From NCBI RefSeq assembly GCF_010993735.1, contig NZ_WQNI01000013.1:62001-126000 (forward strand): DNA of 64,000 nucleotides, read 5' to 3'. The notes beneath the pieces are model-generated. The model saw only the letters and a list, made by a program, of their open reading frames with translations, was not told the origin of the DNA and searched no databases. The translations under genes were made by a program, and so were the position numbers. Source of the stretch: Chelativorans alearensis. GTDB taxonomy: Bacteria > Pseudomonadota > Alphaproteobacteria > Rhizobiales > Rhizobiaceae. Positions 43,316 to 53,364 of the stretch are shown piece after piece (within the stretch, counting starts at the first letter, position 1; the number at the start of each line of letters is the position of its first letter).

Positions 43316-44371
43316 CTACTTCTCGGCTATCGGCTTGAGGATGCGGCGGCGGCGGTCGGCGGTGCGGCCCTGGACGATGCGGACCCGCTTGACGCGGCGC
43401 GGATCGGCGTCGAGCACGTGGAACTCGAAGCCGGGGATCGCCTGCACCACCTCGCCGCGCGCCGGCACGCGGCCGAGCGTGTTGAAGATCATGCCGCCGA
43501 TCGTGTCCACGTCCTCGGCGTGCTCGCCGGCGCCGAAACCGTCGCCGATGGCCTTTGCCACGTCCTCGATCTCGGCCCGCGCGTCGACGACGAAGATGCC
43601 GTCGCCCGTCTGCTCGATCATCGGCTCGTCTTCGTCGTGCTCGTCCTCGATGTCGCCGATGACCATCTCGACGATATCCTCCAGCGAGACGAGGCCGTCC
43701 GTGCCGCCATATTCGTCGATGACGAGGGCCATCTGCGTGCGGCCGGCCTGCATGCGCGCCATGAGGTCGGAGGCGAGCATGGACGGCGGCACGAAAAGCA
43801 GCGGCCGCATGATGCTGAGCTCGCCGATGGTGCGACCGAGATCGACGTTGGCGAGGTCGAGCGGCATGGCTGCCGGATCCTTGCGGCTACCGCGCCCCTT
43901 CTTCTGCCGGGAGGTGCGGATGAGATGGGCCACCACGTCGCGGATATGCACCATGCCGCGCGGGTCATCCAGCGATTCGGCGTAGACCGGCATGCGCGAA
44001 TGGGCCCCGCGCTCGAAAATGTTCAAAAGCCCGCCCAGCGTCGTGGAGAGGTCTACCGCCTCGATATCGGCGCGCGGCACCATCACATCCTCCACGCGCA
44101 ACTCGCGCAGGCGCAGGATGTTCTGCAGCATCGCCCGCTCCCCCGCAGAGAAGGGGGCCGTGTCGGCGGTGTGCTCGTGGAGCACCTCGGCGAGATCGTC
44201 GTGCAGCGACGAGCCGTTGCGCAAGCCCAGGAAAGCGGCAAGCCGTCGAAGAAACGTTGGTCGGGTCTGGACGCGTTGAGGCGGTCTACTCGACCCCTCT
44301 TCTCCCTCCGCGGGAGAACCGCCTTCGGCGTCCGAGGTGCCGCCGGCGGCGATCATGGATGTGTCAGTCAT
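43316..44371 (-). CDS. CBS-pair protein with CorC/HlyC domain
   Basis: A 351-residue soluble protein: a basic disordered N-terminus, two CBS motifs (about 90-230, VEDVMVPRADIEAV and MALVIDEYGGTDGLVSLEDIVEMVIG) and a C-terminal CorC_HlyC transporter-associated domain. It lacks the N-terminal membrane region of full TlyC-type proteins and so resembles CorC, implicated in Mg/Co efflux; hemolysin naming is historical. It is the last gene of the miaB-phoH-ybeY run, starting 28 bases after the ybeY stop. In many relatives lnt follows, but here the next gene is on the other strand. Confidence 0.9.
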   Translation of the reverse strand: MTDTSMIAAGGTSDAEGGSPAEGEEGSSRPPQRVQTRPTFLRRLAAFLGLRNGSSLHDDLAEVLHEHTADTAPFSAGERAMLQNILRLRELRVEDVMVPRADIEAVDLSTTLGGLLNIFERGAHSRMPVYAESLDDPRGMVHIRDVVAHLIRTSRQKKGRGSRKDPAAMPLDLANVDLGRTIGELSIMRPLLFVPPSMLASDLMARMQAGRTQMALVIDEYGGTDGLVSLEDIVEMVIGDIEDEHDEDEPMIEQTGDGIFVVDARAEIEDVAKAIGDGFGAGEHAEDVDTIGGMIFNTLGRVPARGEVVQAIPGFEFHVLDADPRRVKRVRIVQGRTADRRRRILKPIAEK

Positions 44372-44399
44372 CGTCTTTCAGTCGTTTTCACCTACACAG

Positions 44400-44894
44400 T
44401 TATGCATAGGGATCGCCAATGGCAAGGCCCTTCAGGATGCGCCTCTCCAGGCCTTCCATTTCGTCCGCCTCCTCTGCCGTCTCGTGATCGTAGCCCGCAA
44501 GGTGAAGGAAACCGTGAACGACAAGATGGATCAAATGATGGTCGAAGGCCTTCCCTTCCGCTTCGGCCTCGCTGACGATCGTCTCGCGGGCGAGCGCGAT
44601 ATCCCCCATGTGCGGCGGCCCACCATGCGGCGCCATGCCGGGTGTGGCGGGAAAGGACAGGACGTTGGTCGGCTTGTCCCTGCCGCGAAAGCGGGCGTTG
44701 AGGGCGCGGATACTCTCGTCGTCCGTGAAAAGGATGCCGAGCGTCTGGCCGCCGCTGGCACCCGTCGCGGCGGCGGCCGCCGCCACCGCTTCCCCGGCCA
44801 GCCGCTGCAACGCCTCCTCCGCCGGCCAGCCGTCGGCTTCCACCGCGATATCGATGGCGATGTCGGGAGCGGGCGAGGGCTGTCGGTCAGGCAT
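44400..44894 (-). CDS. ybeY: Endoribonuclease YbeY, 16S rRNA maturation factor
   Basis: A 164-residue metal-dependent ribonuclease needed for 16S rRNA 3'-end maturation and ribosome quality control. The zinc motif HxxxHxxxxxH is present as HLVVHGFLHLAGYDHE. I chose the ATG at 44894; it overlaps the phoH stop by eight bases (ATGCCTGA), so it is translationally coupled. The family marker TDDESIRALNARFRG precedes DKPTNVLSFP. Confidence 0.95.
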   Translation of the reverse strand: MPDRQPSPAPDIAIDIAVEADGWPAEEALQRLAGEAVAAAAAATGASGGQTLGILFTDDESIRALNARFRGRDKPTNVLSFPATPGMAPHGGPPHMGDIALARETIVSEAEAEGKAFDHHLIHLVVHGFLHLAGYDHETAEEADEMEGLERRILKGLAIGDPYA

Positions 44895-45930
44895 CTTTCC
44901 TGGGCGACGTTGAGCCGCCGGGCATCTCGCGGTCGTAGGCTTCGACGATGGCCGCCACCAGCGGATGGCGCACCACGTCCTTCTCGTTGAAGCGGACGGT
45001 GACGATGCCCTGTACATCCTTGAGCACCTGCAGCGCCTCCACGAGGCCCGATTTTGTATTCGGCGGCAGGTCGATCTGGCTCGGATCGCCGGTCACGATC
45101 ATGCGGCCGTTTTCGCCCAATCGCGTCAGGAACATCTTCATCTGCATGGGCGTGGTGTTCTGCGCCTCGTCGAGGATCACCACGGCGTTGTTGAGCGTGC
45201 GCCCGCGCATGAAGGCCAGCGGCGCGATCTCGATCACGTCGGCGGCGAGCGCGCGCTCCACCTTGTCGGCCGGCATCATGTCGTAGAGCGCGTCGTAGAG
45301 CGGGCGCAGATAGGGGTCGACCTTCTCGCGCATGTCGCCGGGGAGGAAGCCGAGCCGCTCGCCCGCCTCCACCGCCGGGCGCGAGAGCACGATGCGGTCG
45401 ACCATGCCGCGCTCCAGAAGCATGGCGGCATAGGCGACCGCCAGGAACGTCTTGCCCGTGCCGGCGGGACCGATGCCGAAGACCATTTCCGAGCGCTCCA
45501 GCGCGCGCATATAGGCGTCCTGGTTGGGCGAGCGGGCATAGACCGTGCGCTTGCGCGTGGAGATTTGCGCGGCGGCGAGCTTTCCCCTGCCCTCCATGGT
45601 GGGAAGGCTCAGCTGGTCGTCAGCCGCCTGCGCAAGGCGCACCGCGCCATCCACCTCGGAGGCCGAAAGCTCCGTGCCGCCCTGCACGAGCTCGTACAGA
45701 TAATCGAGCGCCCGGCGTGCCTGCTCGGCGGCAATCGGCTCGCCCTTGATGGCAAGCTGGTTGCCCTTGGAGTGGATGTCGACGCCCAGCTTCTGCTCGA
45801 TGCGCGCCAGGTTCTCATCGAACGGGCCGTAGAGGACGCCAGCAAGCTTGTTGTTGTCGAAGGTCAGCACGATGTGCGCCATGTCGGACGCCCCGGAGGG
45901 CGTATTCTTCAACTGCGTGCCAGCCGTCAA
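44887..45930 (-). CDS. PhoH-like ATPase
   Basis: A 347-residue PhoH-family protein: an N-terminal KH-like RNA-binding stretch ([18 protein letters not shown]), a Walker A loop [15 protein letters not shown] and Walker [24 protein letters not shown]. These proteins are linked to RNA metabolism and commonly precede ybeY. The start overlaps the miaB stop by four bases (ATGA); an internal Met at residue 17 ([10 protein letters not shown]) is a possible alternative. Confidence 0.93.
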   Translation of the reverse strand: MTAGTQLKNTPSGASDMAHIVLTFDNNKLAGVLYGPFDENLARIEQKLGVDIHSKGNQLAIKGEPIAAEQARRALDYLYELVQGGTELSASEVDGAVRLAQAADDQLSLPTMEGRGKLAAAQISTRKRTVYARSPNQDAYMRALERSEMVFGIGPAGTGKTFLAVAYAAMLLERGMVDRIVLSRPAVEAGERLGFLPGDMREKVDPYLRPLYDALYDMMPADKVERALAADVIEIAPLAFMRGRTLNNAVVILDEAQNTTPMQMKMFLTRLGENGRMIVTGDPSQIDLPPNTKSGLVEALQVLKDVQGIVTVRFNEKDVVRHPLVAAIVEAYDREMPGGSTSPRKDA

Positions 45931-47390
45931 ACGTGTTCCTCCTTCGTGGCGGCCGTTCGGGCCGCGCCAAAATCGATGGGCTGCACCGGATCGGCGAACA
46001 GGCTGTTGGAGCCCGCCCGCGTTATTCGCACTTTCACAATGTCGCCGATTTCGCCGGCCCCGTCATCGACGATCACCGGCTGCAGCCACGGCGAGCGGCC
46101 GACAAGCTGGCCCGCCTCGCGGCCGGGCTTCTCCAAGAGAAGATCGATGGTGGTGCCGACAAGGCTTTGCGCGAACGAGCGCTGCTGCTCGGTGATGAGG
46201 GCTTGAAGCCGCTTGAGGCGCGCGTCCTTCACGGCCTCGGGCACCTGGTCTTCCATGTCCGCACCGGGCGTTCCCGGCCGCGGCGAATATTTGAAGGAGA
46301 AGGCCTGCGCATAGCCGACCTCGCGCACGATGCGCATCGTTTCCTCGAAATCCGTATCCGTCTCGCCGGGAAAGCCGACGATGAAATCGCCCGACATGGC
46401 GATGTCCGGGCGGGCGGCGCGGATCCTGTCGATGAGGCGCAGGTACTCGTCGGCCGTGTGGCGGCGGTTCATGGCCTTGAGGATACGGTCGGAGCCCGCC
46501 TGCACCGGCAGATGGAGATAGGGCATCAGTTGTGGCAGGTCGCGGTGGGCGGCGATCAGCGCTTCGTCCATGTCGCGCGGGTGGCTGGTGGTGTAGCGCA
46601 GCCGCTCGATGCCCGGCACCTCCGCCAGGCGGAAGAGAAGCTCGCCCAGGCCCCACTCGCGCCCGTCGGCGCCCTCGCCGTGCCAGGCGTTGACGTTCTG
46701 GCCGAGCAGAGTGACCTCGCGCACGCCGGCCTCCGCCAGCCGCTCGGCCTCGGCGACGATCTGGCCGACCGGTCGCGAGACTTCCGAGCCCCGCGTATAG
46801 GGAACCACGCAGAAGGTGCAGAACTTGTCGCAACCCTCCTGCACGGTGAGGAAGGCGGTGACACCGCGGCTCCGGACAGCCTTGCGCTCGGGCGCCGGCA
46901 GGTGCTCGAACTTGTCCTCGATGGCGTATTCGGTCTCGACGATCTTCTCGCCGCCCCTCGCCCGGCTGACGACGGACGGCAGGCGGTGATAGGTCTGCGG
47001 GCCGATGACGAGGTCCACCGCCGGCGCCCGGCGCAGGATCTCGCGCCCTTCAGCCTGGGCCACGCAGCCGGCGACGCCTACAACCGTCTCGCGGCCCTGC
47101 CGTGCGCGCTCTTCCTTGAGGAGGCGGATGCGGCCAAGCTCGGAATAGACCTTTTCCGCCGCCTTCTCGCGGATATGGCAGGTGTTCAGGAGCACGAGGT
47201 CGGCATCCTCGATCGCTTCCGTCGGACGGTAGCCGTCAGCCGCCAGCGCATCGGCCATGCGCTGGGAATCGTAGACATTCATCTGGCAGCCGTAGGTCTT
47301 CACGAAGACCTTTTTGTGCGTTGTGCGCGTTGCGCCCGTGTCGGACGCTTCTTCACGGCTCATCATGTCCGGCATCGTAATCTGTTCCAT
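45927..47390 (-). CDS. miaB: tRNA-2-methylthio-N6-dimethylallyladenosine synthase
   Basis: A 487-residue radical SAM methylthiotransferase that adds the 2-methylthio group to i6A37 of tRNAs. Domain order: UPF0004 domain starting [19 protein letters not shown] with three cluster cysteines, the radical [11 protein letters not shown] motif, and a C-terminal TRAM domain ([24 protein letters not shown]). Length is typical. It opens the operon with phoH, ybeY and the CBS gene. A 116-base gap separates it from plsC. Confidence 0.96.
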   Translation of the reverse strand: MEQITMPDMMSREEASDTGATRTTHKKVFVKTYGCQMNVYDSQRMADALAADGYRPTEAIEDADLVLLNTCHIREKAAEKVYSELGRIRLLKEERARQGRETVVGVAGCVAQAEGREILRRAPAVDLVIGPQTYHRLPSVVSRARGGEKIVETEYAIEDKFEHLPAPERKAVRSRGVTAFLTVQEGCDKFCTFCVVPYTRGSEVSRPVGQIVAEAERLAEAGVREVTLLGQNVNAWHGEGADGREWGLGELLFRLAEVPGIERLRYTTSHPRDMDEALIAAHRDLPQLMPYLHLPVQAGSDRILKAMNRRHTADEYLRLIDRIRAARPDIAMSGDFIVGFPGETDTDFEETMRIVREVGYAQAFSFKYSPRPGTPGADMEDQVPEAVKDARLKRLQALITEQQRSFAQSLVGTTIDLLLEKPGREAGQLVGRSPWLQPVIVDDGAGEIGDIVKVRITRAGSNSLFADPVQPIDFGAARTAATKEEHV

Positions 47391-47506
47391 GCCGGTTACC
47401 TAGCGTCTTTGGAGGTCAAAAAACAGACGGTTTTTGAACGTCGCCACGTCTCACTTTACGCCCAGTGATGCGATCCCGTCGGATGGCACCCATCTGTCAG
47501 GACAAA

Positions 47507-48310
47507 CTAGCGCCGCCGCAGCGCTGCCACGAGCATCCGCCGCACCTCGTTTTCGGCGGCGCGCGCCACCGCCTTGCGGTTCGATTCCGCGCAAAACGGG
47601 ATCGGTTCTCCGAAGTGCACCTCCACATCGATCACGCCCGCGCCGAGCATGGTCTTGAGATGCGGGAGAAGCGCGGTGTCGCCGATCCAGGCGACGGCTC
47701 CGCGCTCGCGCCGGTCGAGCGGCAAGCCGCTCTTGCGCATATAGGCGACGGCGACCGGCTGCACCAGGACGCGCCCTGCGGGCAGCGCGCCGAGCGCAAG
47801 CTGGGCAGCGCCGAAGAGCGTGGACTTGAAGGGCAGCACGCGGCTGCCGCCCCCGGTCGTGCCCTCGGCGAAGAGCACCATCGGGTCGCCGTCGGCCAGG
47901 CGCCCGGCGATCTCGCGCATCTGCCCGGACGAGGCACGCCTGCGCTCACGCTCGACGAAGACGGTGCGCTGCAGCCGCGCAAGCGAACCCATCACCGGCC
48001 AGTCCCGCACATCGGACTTGGCGATGAAATGCACGCCGCCGAGCGAGCCGAGCACCATGATGTCGGTCCACGAGATGTGGTTCGCCGCGATCAGCAGCGG
48101 CCGCTCCGCCGCCACGGCGCCCCTGGTTTGAACGCGAATGCCCAGCACCTTGAGAACCAGCTGGTGCCAAAGCCGTGGCACGACCCGATCGCTCCACCAG
48201 CCTTTGCGCAACGCCAGCGCCTGAGCAAGCGCCAGGGGCACGGTGCCGGCCGCCACGAGCAACAGCGCGCCGGCAAGGCGGATTGTCGGGAAGATGGGCC
48301 TGTTGCGCAT
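47507..48310 (-). CDS. Lysophospholipid acyltransferase (PlsC family)
   Basis: A 267-residue membrane-anchored acyltransferase with an N-terminal hydrophobic helix, the acyltransferase signature NHISWTD (NHxxxxD) and the substrate motif FAEGTTGGG. Its family acylates 1-acyl-glycerol-3-phosphate or other lysolipids. It follows rimI by six bases. In many rhizobia a fur-type gene (mur) lies between rimI and this gene; it is absent here. Confidence 0.93.
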   Translation of the reverse strand: MRNRPIFPTIRLAGALLLVAAGTVPLALAQALALRKGWWSDRVVPRLWHQLVLKVLGIRVQTRGAVAAERPLLIAANHISWTDIMVLGSLGGVHFIAKSDVRDWPVMGSLARLQRTVFVERERRRASSGQMREIAGRLADGDPMVLFAEGTTGGGSRVLPFKSTLFGAAQLALGALPAGRVLVQPVAVAYMRKSGLPLDRRERGAVAWIGDTALLPHLKTMLGAGVIDVEVHFGEPIPFCAESNRKAVARAAENEVRRMLVAALRRR

Positions 48311-48316
48311 GCGCCC

Positions 48317-48808
48317 CTACCGCAAATCCCGCCGCATGACGAGGGCGTTGGTGCGGCCTGCCGCGTTTTCGTAGTAGCGCGGGCGGCGGCCGACTTCGCG
48401 GAAGCCGAGGCGGCGGTAGAGGGCGACGGCGGGCTGGTTGTTCTCGTCCACTTCCAGGAAGAGCGCCTCGGCCCGTTCGGCGTGAAGGGCGCGCAGAACG
48501 GCGTCCATCAGCATGCGGCCGAGGCCGCGGCGACGAAACGGGCGGGAGACGGCGATGGTGAGGATTTCCGCCTCGCCGGCCGCCAGCCTGGCCAGGACGA
48601 AGCCGCACGGCTTCGCCCCAACGGCGCCCACCTCCACCGCGACGAAGCCGAAGACGGCGTCCTGGGCGATCAGCGCGGCGAATTCGTCGTCCGTCCAGGG
48701 GCGTGCGAAATCTTCCGCATGCAGGGCGGCAACCGCATCGCTGTCGGCGCTCTCGAGCGGGCGCACGGTGAAGTCTCTCCGCCGGAAGGGGGTGAAAGAG
48801 AGCGCCAT
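48317..48808 (-). CDS. rimI: Ribosomal protein N-acetyltransferase RimI-like
   Basis: A 163-residue GNAT-fold acetyltransferase. The acetyl-CoA motif RPFRRRGLGRMLMDAVL (about 89-105) and the C-terminal ALYRRLGFREVGRRPRYYEN are clear. RimI acetylates the N-terminus of ribosomal protein S18; alternative targets are possible. Its ATG overlaps the tsaB stop (TGATG). The pairing with tsaB is conserved in alphaproteobacteria. Confidence 0.92.
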   Translation of the reverse strand: MALSFTPFRRRDFTVRPLESADSDAVAALHAEDFARPWTDDEFAALIAQDAVFGFVAVEVGAVGAKPCGFVLARLAAGEAEILTIAVSRPFRRRGLGRMLMDAVLRALHAERAEALFLEVDENNQPAVALYRRLGFREVGRRPRYYENAAGRTNALVMRRDLR

Positions 48809-49485
48809 CAGCGATCTTTCAGGGGAAGGGCGAAGGCGCCCTGCGGCTTGGCGTCCGGAGCGCGCAGATAGAGCGGCTTCGGCTTGTCGCCGGGTGGGCG
48901 GCCGGCGGCGATGCGGGCGTAAAAGAGGATATCCGCCGTTGCCCTTTGCGGCCCCATATCGAAGGGGCCGCCCGCGGCCTCGGCGATCAGGCTTGCCGCA
49001 TCGCCGGCGAGAACGGGGCGCTCGGCGCGGGCGATTTTCACGATTGCCTCGATCGTGGCGAGGGCCGGCCCCTCGATACAGGCGCCGGAGGCATCGAAGC
49101 GGGCTGTGGCGAGGCTTTCCGGCCTGTTGCCGATGACGGCGAGCACCGGGCGCTGGGGGAATAATTCGCGCGCTTCGGCTGCCAGCGCTTCGAGCGTGGT
49201 GACGCCTATGGCCGGGACCTTCAACGCCAGCGCGAGCCCCCGCGCGGCGGCCACGCCCACGCGGACGCCGGTGAACGAGCCGGGGCCGACGGAGACCGCA
49301 ACGGCGTCGAGGGCCTCATAGGGAATGCCGGCATGCTCCAGCGCCCCACCGACGATCATCATCACATGCTCGGCGTGGCCCTTGCCCAGGTCGAGCACGG
49401 CGCGGCCCTTCTCCATATGGGCGGTGGAATCGTAGACGCAGGCCGCGCAGAGGCTGGCGGCGGTGTCGATGGCGAGGATGTTCAT
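48808..49485 (-). CDS. tsaB: tRNA threonylcarbamoyladenosine biosynthesis protein TsaB
   Basis: A 225-residue ASKHA-fold protein that dimerises with TsaD for t6A37 tRNA modification. It begins NILAIDTAASLCAACVYD and has AVSVGPGSFTGVRVGVAAARGLA (residues about 64-86), the family signature. The start is 33 bases after the glcB stop; it is likely the first gene of the tsaB-rimI-plsC operon. Confidence 0.95.
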   Translation of the reverse strand: MNILAIDTAASLCAACVYDSTAHMEKGRAVLDLGKGHAEHVMMIVGGALEHAGIPYEALDAVAVSVGPGSFTGVRVGVAAARGLALALKVPAIGVTTLEALAAEARELFPQRPVLAVIGNRPESLATARFDASGACIEGPALATIEAIVKIARAERPVLAGDAASLIAEAAGGPFDMGPQRATADILFYARIAAGRPPGDKPKPLYLRAPDAKPQGAFALPLKDR

Positions 49486-49518
49486 GGGAGGAATGCCGAG
49501 GGCACCGTGCGGCGACCT

Positions 49519-51690
49519 TTATTGCGCCCGGTCCCGCGCCTTCTTCTCCAGCCGGCGCGCGTGCAGGACGGGTTCGGTGTAGCCGTTCGGCTGCTCGCGC
49601 CCCTTGAAGACGAGGTCGCAGGCGGCCTTGAAGGCGATGGAGGTGTCGAAGTCCGGCGCCATGGGCTCGTAATCCGGGTCGCCCGCGTTTTGGCGGTCGA
49701 CCACCTTTGCCATGCGCTTCATGGTCTCCATCACCTGATCGCGCGTCGCCACGCCGTGGTGCAGCCAGTTGGCGATGTGCTGGGAGGAGATGCGGAGCGT
49801 GGCGCGGTCTTCCATCAGGCCGATGTCGTTGATGTCCGGCACCTTGGAGCAGCCGACGCCCTGGTCCACCCAGCGCACCACGTAGCCGAGGATCCCTTGC
49901 GCGTTGTTGTCCAGCTCGCGCTGGATTTCCTCGGGCGTCCAGTTGGGCCTGACCGCCACGGGCACCGAAAGGATGTCGGAGAGTTTCGCGCGCGGGCGGG
50001 TCTTGAGGCTTTCCTGCACCGCCTTCACGTCGACCTTGTGATAGTGCGTGGCGTGCAGGACGGCGGCGGTGGGGGACGGCACCCAGGCGGTATTGGCGCC
50101 GGCCTTGGGATGGCCGATCTTCTGCTCCAGCATGGCGGCCATCAGGTCGGGCATGGCCCACATGCCCTTGCCGATCTGGGCGCGGCCGGAAAGGCCGCAT
50201 TGAAGGCCGATGTCGACGTTCCAGTCCTCGTAGGCCTTGATCCAGGGCGCTTCCTTCATGTCGCCCTTGCGGATCATGGGACCGGCTTCCATGGAGGTGT
50301 GGATCTCGTCGCCGGTACGGTCGAGGAAGCCGGTGTTGATGAAGACGACGCGTGTCGAGGCGGCGCGGATGCACTCCTTCAGGTTAACGGTGGTGCGCCG
50401 CTCCTCGTCCATGATGCCCATTTTCATGGTGTTGGCGCGCATGCCGAGCGCGTCCTCGACGCGGGCGAAGAGATCGACCGCGAAGGCAACCTCCTCCGGC
50501 CCGTGCATCTTCGGCTTCACCACATACATGGAGCCGGCGCGGCTGTTCTTGTGGCGGCCGCCGGGGCCGATGTCGTGAAGGGCGATCATGGCGGTGAACA
50601 TGGCGTCCATGACGCCTTCGGGCACCTCGTTGCCCTCGCGGTCGAGGATCGCCGGGTTGGTCATCAGGTGGCCGACATTGCGCACCAGCATCAGGGAGCG
50701 GCATTTGACCGGCAAAGGCGAACCGTCCGGCGCGGTGTAGGTGAAGTCGCGGTAGAGCTTGCGCGTGATCGTCTCGCCGCCCTTCTCGAAGGTCTCGGTC
50801 AGGTCACCCTTCATCAGCCCGAGCCAGTTGCGGTAGGCGAGTACCTTGTCCTCGGCATCGACGGCGGCGACGGAGTCCTCGCAGTCCATGATCGTCGTCA
50901 GCGCCGCTTCGAGGTTGACGCTGGCAATGCCTGCCGGGTCGGTCTTTCCGGGGCCGTAGTCGCGGTTGAGAAGGATCTCGATGCCGAGGCCGTTGTTGAT
51001 AAGCAAGACGTGCCGCCAGCCGCCCTCGCCTTCAGCATGGCCGGCGTACTGCTCCGGCCGTTTCAAGGCGGCGGTACCCTTGCCGGTCGAAAGCCGCAGT
51101 TCCTTGCCCGCCTCGATCCCGGTCACCTCGGCCCACTTCGCTCCGTCGAGCGGTGCCGCTTGGTCAAGGAACGTCTTCGCCCAGGCGATGACCTTCTCGC
51201 CGCGCTTGGGATTGTAGCCCTTGGTGCGCTCCGCACCATCCATCTCGGGAATGGCGTCGGTGCCGTAAAGCGCGTCATAGAGCGAGCCCCAACGGGCATT
51301 GGCCGCGTTCAGCGCGTAACGGGCGTTCATCACCGGCACGACGAGCTGCGGGCCGGGAACTTGAGCGATCTCCGGATCGACATCCGAGGTCGTCACCTGG
51401 AAATCCGGCCCCTCCGGCAGCAGGTAGCCGATCTCGCGCAGAAAAGCCTCGTAGGCGGCCGCATCGGCCGGCGCGCCGTTTTCGCGGTACCAGGCGTCGA
51501 TCCTCGCCTGCATGGCATCCCGCGCGGCAAGCAGCGCCCGGTTCTTCGGCGAAAGCGCATGCACGATGTCGGACAGCGCATACCAGAAGGTTTCCGCGTC
51601 GACACCGGTGCCGGGAAGGGCTTCCTCCACCGTGAAATCATACAGCGCGCGGGCGATCTTCAGCCCGTTGATCTCGACGCGATCGCTCAT
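49519..51690 (-). CDS. glcB: Malate synthase G
   Basis: Condenses glyoxylate and acetyl-CoA to malate, completing the glyoxylate bypass or glycolate assimilation. The 723-residue length is that of isoform G. Seen: [49 protein letters not shown] and [17 protein letters not shown] chose the ATG at 51690 ([13 protein letters not shown]), with GGAG nine bases upstream; longer versions would read through a repeat. In an autotrophic or C1-using organism it could recycle phosphoglycolate-derived glyoxylate. It stands alone. Confidence 0.96.
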   Translation of the reverse strand: MSDRVEINGLKIARALYDFTVEEALPGTGVDAETFWYALSDIVHALSPKNRALLAARDAMQARIDAWYRENGAPADAAAYEAFLREIGYLLPEGPDFQVTTSDVDPEIAQVPGPQLVVPVMNARYALNAANARWGSLYDALYGTDAIPEMDGAERTKGYNPKRGEKVIAWAKTFLDQAAPLDGAKWAEVTGIEAGKELRLSTGKGTAALKRPEQYAGHAEGEGGWRHVLLINNGLGIEILLNRDYGPGKTDPAGIASVNLEAALTTIMDCEDSVAAVDAEDKVLAYRNWLGLMKGDLTETFEKGGETITRKLYRDFTYTAPDGSPLPVKCRSLMLVRNVGHLMTNPAILDREGNEVPEGVMDAMFTAMIALHDIGPGGRHKNSRAGSMYVVKPKMHGPEEVAFAVDLFARVEDALGMRANTMKMGIMDEERRTTVNLKECIRAASTRVVFINTGFLDRTGDEIHTSMEAGPMIRKGDMKEAPWIKAYEDWNVDIGLQCGLSGRAQIGKGMWAMPDLMAAMLEQKIGHPKAGANTAWVPSPTAAVLHATHYHKVDVKAVQESLKTRPRAKLSDILSVPVAVRPNWTPEEIQRELDNNAQGILGYVVRWVDQGVGCSKVPDINDIGLMEDRATLRISSQHIANWLHHGVATRDQVMETMKRMAKVVDRQNAGDPDYEPMAPDFDTSIAFKAACDLVFKGREQPNGYTEPVLHARRLEKKARDRAQ

Positions 51691-51769
51691 TCGCAACATC
51701 TCCGCAGTGCTTGCCTGCCCGCGTTTTGACCACGGCGGAGGCGAGGGGTCAATTGGCCATCCGACTACA

Positions 51770-51809
51770 GCATCGGCTCGAAAACCGGAACCGGTTTTCG
51801 GGCCGATGC
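51770..51809. repeat. Rhizobial extragenic palindrome (GCATCGGCTCGAAAACCGG type)
   Basis: A 19-base stem with a two-base loop and one mismatch, GCATCGGCTCGAAAACCGG and its complement, 80 bases upstream of glcB, followed by GTAGATTCAAATACATGGAGCG. I recognise this motif as widespread in rhizobia. The 388-base gap 51691-52078 otherwise holds only two more hairpins near its far end and no gene. Confidence 0.75.
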
Positions 51810-52012
51810 GTAGATTCAAATACATGGAGCGCCCTTGTGTAGCAGACGCACGGCGCTCTATGCGCGGCAGCTTTTTCGGCGCCGCTGTAGCGCACGGCGA
51901 GTTGCTCGGAAAGCGCAAAGATGAAAGGCCGCACCAGGACGAGCCCGGGCGGCCTTTCCGCGGTCAGCCCCGGGAGGAAGGGCTTCAGCGTGGTTGTGCC
52001 ACTTTTGAGTTC

Positions 52013-52049
52013 CTGCGGTGGAGGTTAGCGGTCCGCTCCTCCACCGCAG
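52013..52049. terminator. First of two adjacent hairpins downstream of the small secreted-protein gene
   Basis: CTGCGGTGGAGG (52013-52024) and CCTCCACCGCAG (52038-52049) form a perfect 12-pair stem; within the 13-base loop AGCG can pair with CGCT. It lies 30 bases beyond the minus-strand stop at 52079. Its sequence (CCACCGC) recurs in the neighbouring hairpin. Confidence 0.6.
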
Positions 52050-52081
52050 TAACGTCCACCGCGGCCCCGCGGTGGACGTTA
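52050..52081. terminator. Second hairpin, overlapping the stop codon of the small secreted-protein gene
   Basis: TAACGTCCACCGCGG (52050-52064), loop CC, CCGCGGTGGACGTTA (52067-52081): a perfect 15-pair stem with a two-base loop. Its right end contains the TAA stop of the minus-strand gene (52081-52079). A hairpin that includes a stop codon could stabilise the mRNA or terminate transcription. Confidence 0.65.
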
Positions 52082-52414
52082 ATATTGCGTGTCCCTGTCG
52101 CTCCCAAGCCAGGTCATGGCACCTGTCGTGATGCCTTCACCGCCCAAGTCGTCGTCCTGAACGATGTCCGGCGTGGGAGAATCATTGGCATCGCTGGGCT
52201 TGAAGCCGTCCGCTGCGTCCACCTGATTGGGGAAAAACGGCACCAGCGGCTCGGACTCAACGGCGCCTGTCGTGAAGTCGGTGTCGACGTCCTGGGTCTC
52301 CACGACATCAGGCACCGGCTCGTCATCCATATTCGAAGGTTCGAAAACCTGGGCATAGCTGGCACCTGCGCCGAGCAGGGCCAAAGCCGAGGTGGCCAGG
52401 AGAATCTTACGCAT
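52079..52414 (-). CDS. Small acidic secreted protein with an internal duplication
   Basis: A 111-residue protein with a clear signal peptide (MRKILLATSALALLGAGASYAQ). The mature part is acidic and consists of two copies of one module: residues about 24-52 (FEPSNMDDEPVPDVV to TTGAV) and about 71-100 (FKPSDANDSPTPDIV to TTGAM). The shared pattern is F-x-P-S-x-x-[DN]-x-P-x-P-D-[VI]-V then TTGA. No cysteines. Family and function are not recognised; it might bind divalent metal through its Asp/Glu clusters. GGAGAGA precedes the start. It is a monocistronic gene closed by two hairpins. Confidence 0.75.
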   Translation of the reverse strand: MRKILLATSALALLGAGASYAQVFEPSNMDDEPVPDVVETQDVDTDFTTGAVESEPLVPFFPNQVDAADGFKPSDANDSPTPDIVQDDDLGGEGITTGAMTWLGSDRDTQY

Positions 52415-52620
52415 TTGTCTCTCCTTTCATGGTTTCATTCGCCTTGCTCACCGGCCTAACGAAGCGCACGGATTCTCGGTTCCACACGAGTTTTCACGTC
52501 TGGGTGAGGCAAGGCGTCGCGTTTCCGCGTGCCGGGACGCCGCTTTCGCCGTTGATGAGCGGGGCGTGTTCGGCTATGTAGGCGCGGCATGCTTTCGGGC
52601 TTTCGGCTCGCTCAAGCCCT

Positions 52621-52697
<77 letters not shown>

Positions 52698-52790
52698 CCT
52701 CCATCCCTTGGTTCACAAGGGTCTGAGCGGCCAACCCTCTCCCGTGAGATCGCTTCTTCCCGCAGCCGTTCGCAGACGAGACGGAACTGA

Positions 52791-53255
52791 TCACAGCGGC
52801 AGGTTGCGCTGATCGGCGATGGCTTCCATCGTGATGTAGGAGGTCACGGTGTCGAGCTCGACCTTTTCGATGATCGTTTGATAGATACGGTCGAAGGCGT
52901 TCATGTCCTCGGCCATCACCTTGAGCATGTAATCGTAGTCGCCCGCGATCCGGTAAAAGTCGATTATGTTGGGAATGGTGGTGACGGTGCGGCGGAACGT
53001 CTCCAACCACTCGCGGGAATGGTGCCGGGTGCGCACCATGACGAACACGGTCAGCCCCAGCCCCACTTTGGCGGGGTCGAGACGGATGGTGTGGCCCTTT
53101 ATCAGCCCCTTCTCCTGAATGGCTTTCAGCCGGCGCCAGCACGCATTTTGCGACAGCCCGACCTTTTCGGCCAGTTCCCGCTGCGAGAGCGAGGAATCCG
53201 ATTGAAGCGCCCTCAGGATCGAGCGATCTATATGATCTAGCTTTGCCTTTTCCAT
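52791..53255 (-). CDS. Lrp/AsnC-family transcriptional regulator
   Basis: A 154-residue regulator: helix-turn-helix (about 1-60, [38 protein letters not shown]) and a C-terminal RAM effector domain ([32 protein letters not shown]). Lrp proteins respond to amino acids. It is divergent from the class V aminotransferase gene with a 109-base gap, the usual layout for an Lrp-type regulator and its target. I chose the ATG at 53255; the frame is open upstream but the added residues are not Lrp-like. Confidence 0.94.
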   Translation of the reverse strand: MEKAKLDHIDRSILRALQSDSSLSQRELAEKVGLSQNACWRRLKAIQEKGLIKGHTIRLDPAKVGLGLTVFVMVRTRHHSREWLETFRRTVTTIPNIIDFYRIAGDYDYMLKVMAEDMNAFDRIYQTIIEKVELDTVTSYITMEAIADQRNLPL

Positions 53256-53364
53256 CGGGTCATTTGATCGATAACCGAGAGGATTACAACCAGAATATGA
53301 TGTTGTTTTCGCCTTAGTGTGCGGCATACGATCTTTCCAATAGGGGAACGCAGGAAAGACCCGC

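Noticed and set aside
45933-47468. 511-codon plus-strand frame opposite miaB
   Set aside because: miaB on the minus strand is unambiguous; this frame has no recognisable motif.
47491-47503. CATCTGTCAGGAC motif, similar to 60922-60934
   Set aside because: Too short to call a repeat family or insertion-sequence end; no transposase or target duplication seen.
49333-51729. 798-codon plus-strand frame opposite glcB and tsaB
   Set aside because: Complement of malate synthase codons; composition (Gly, His, Val, Asp) is typical of antisense frames in GC-rich DNA.
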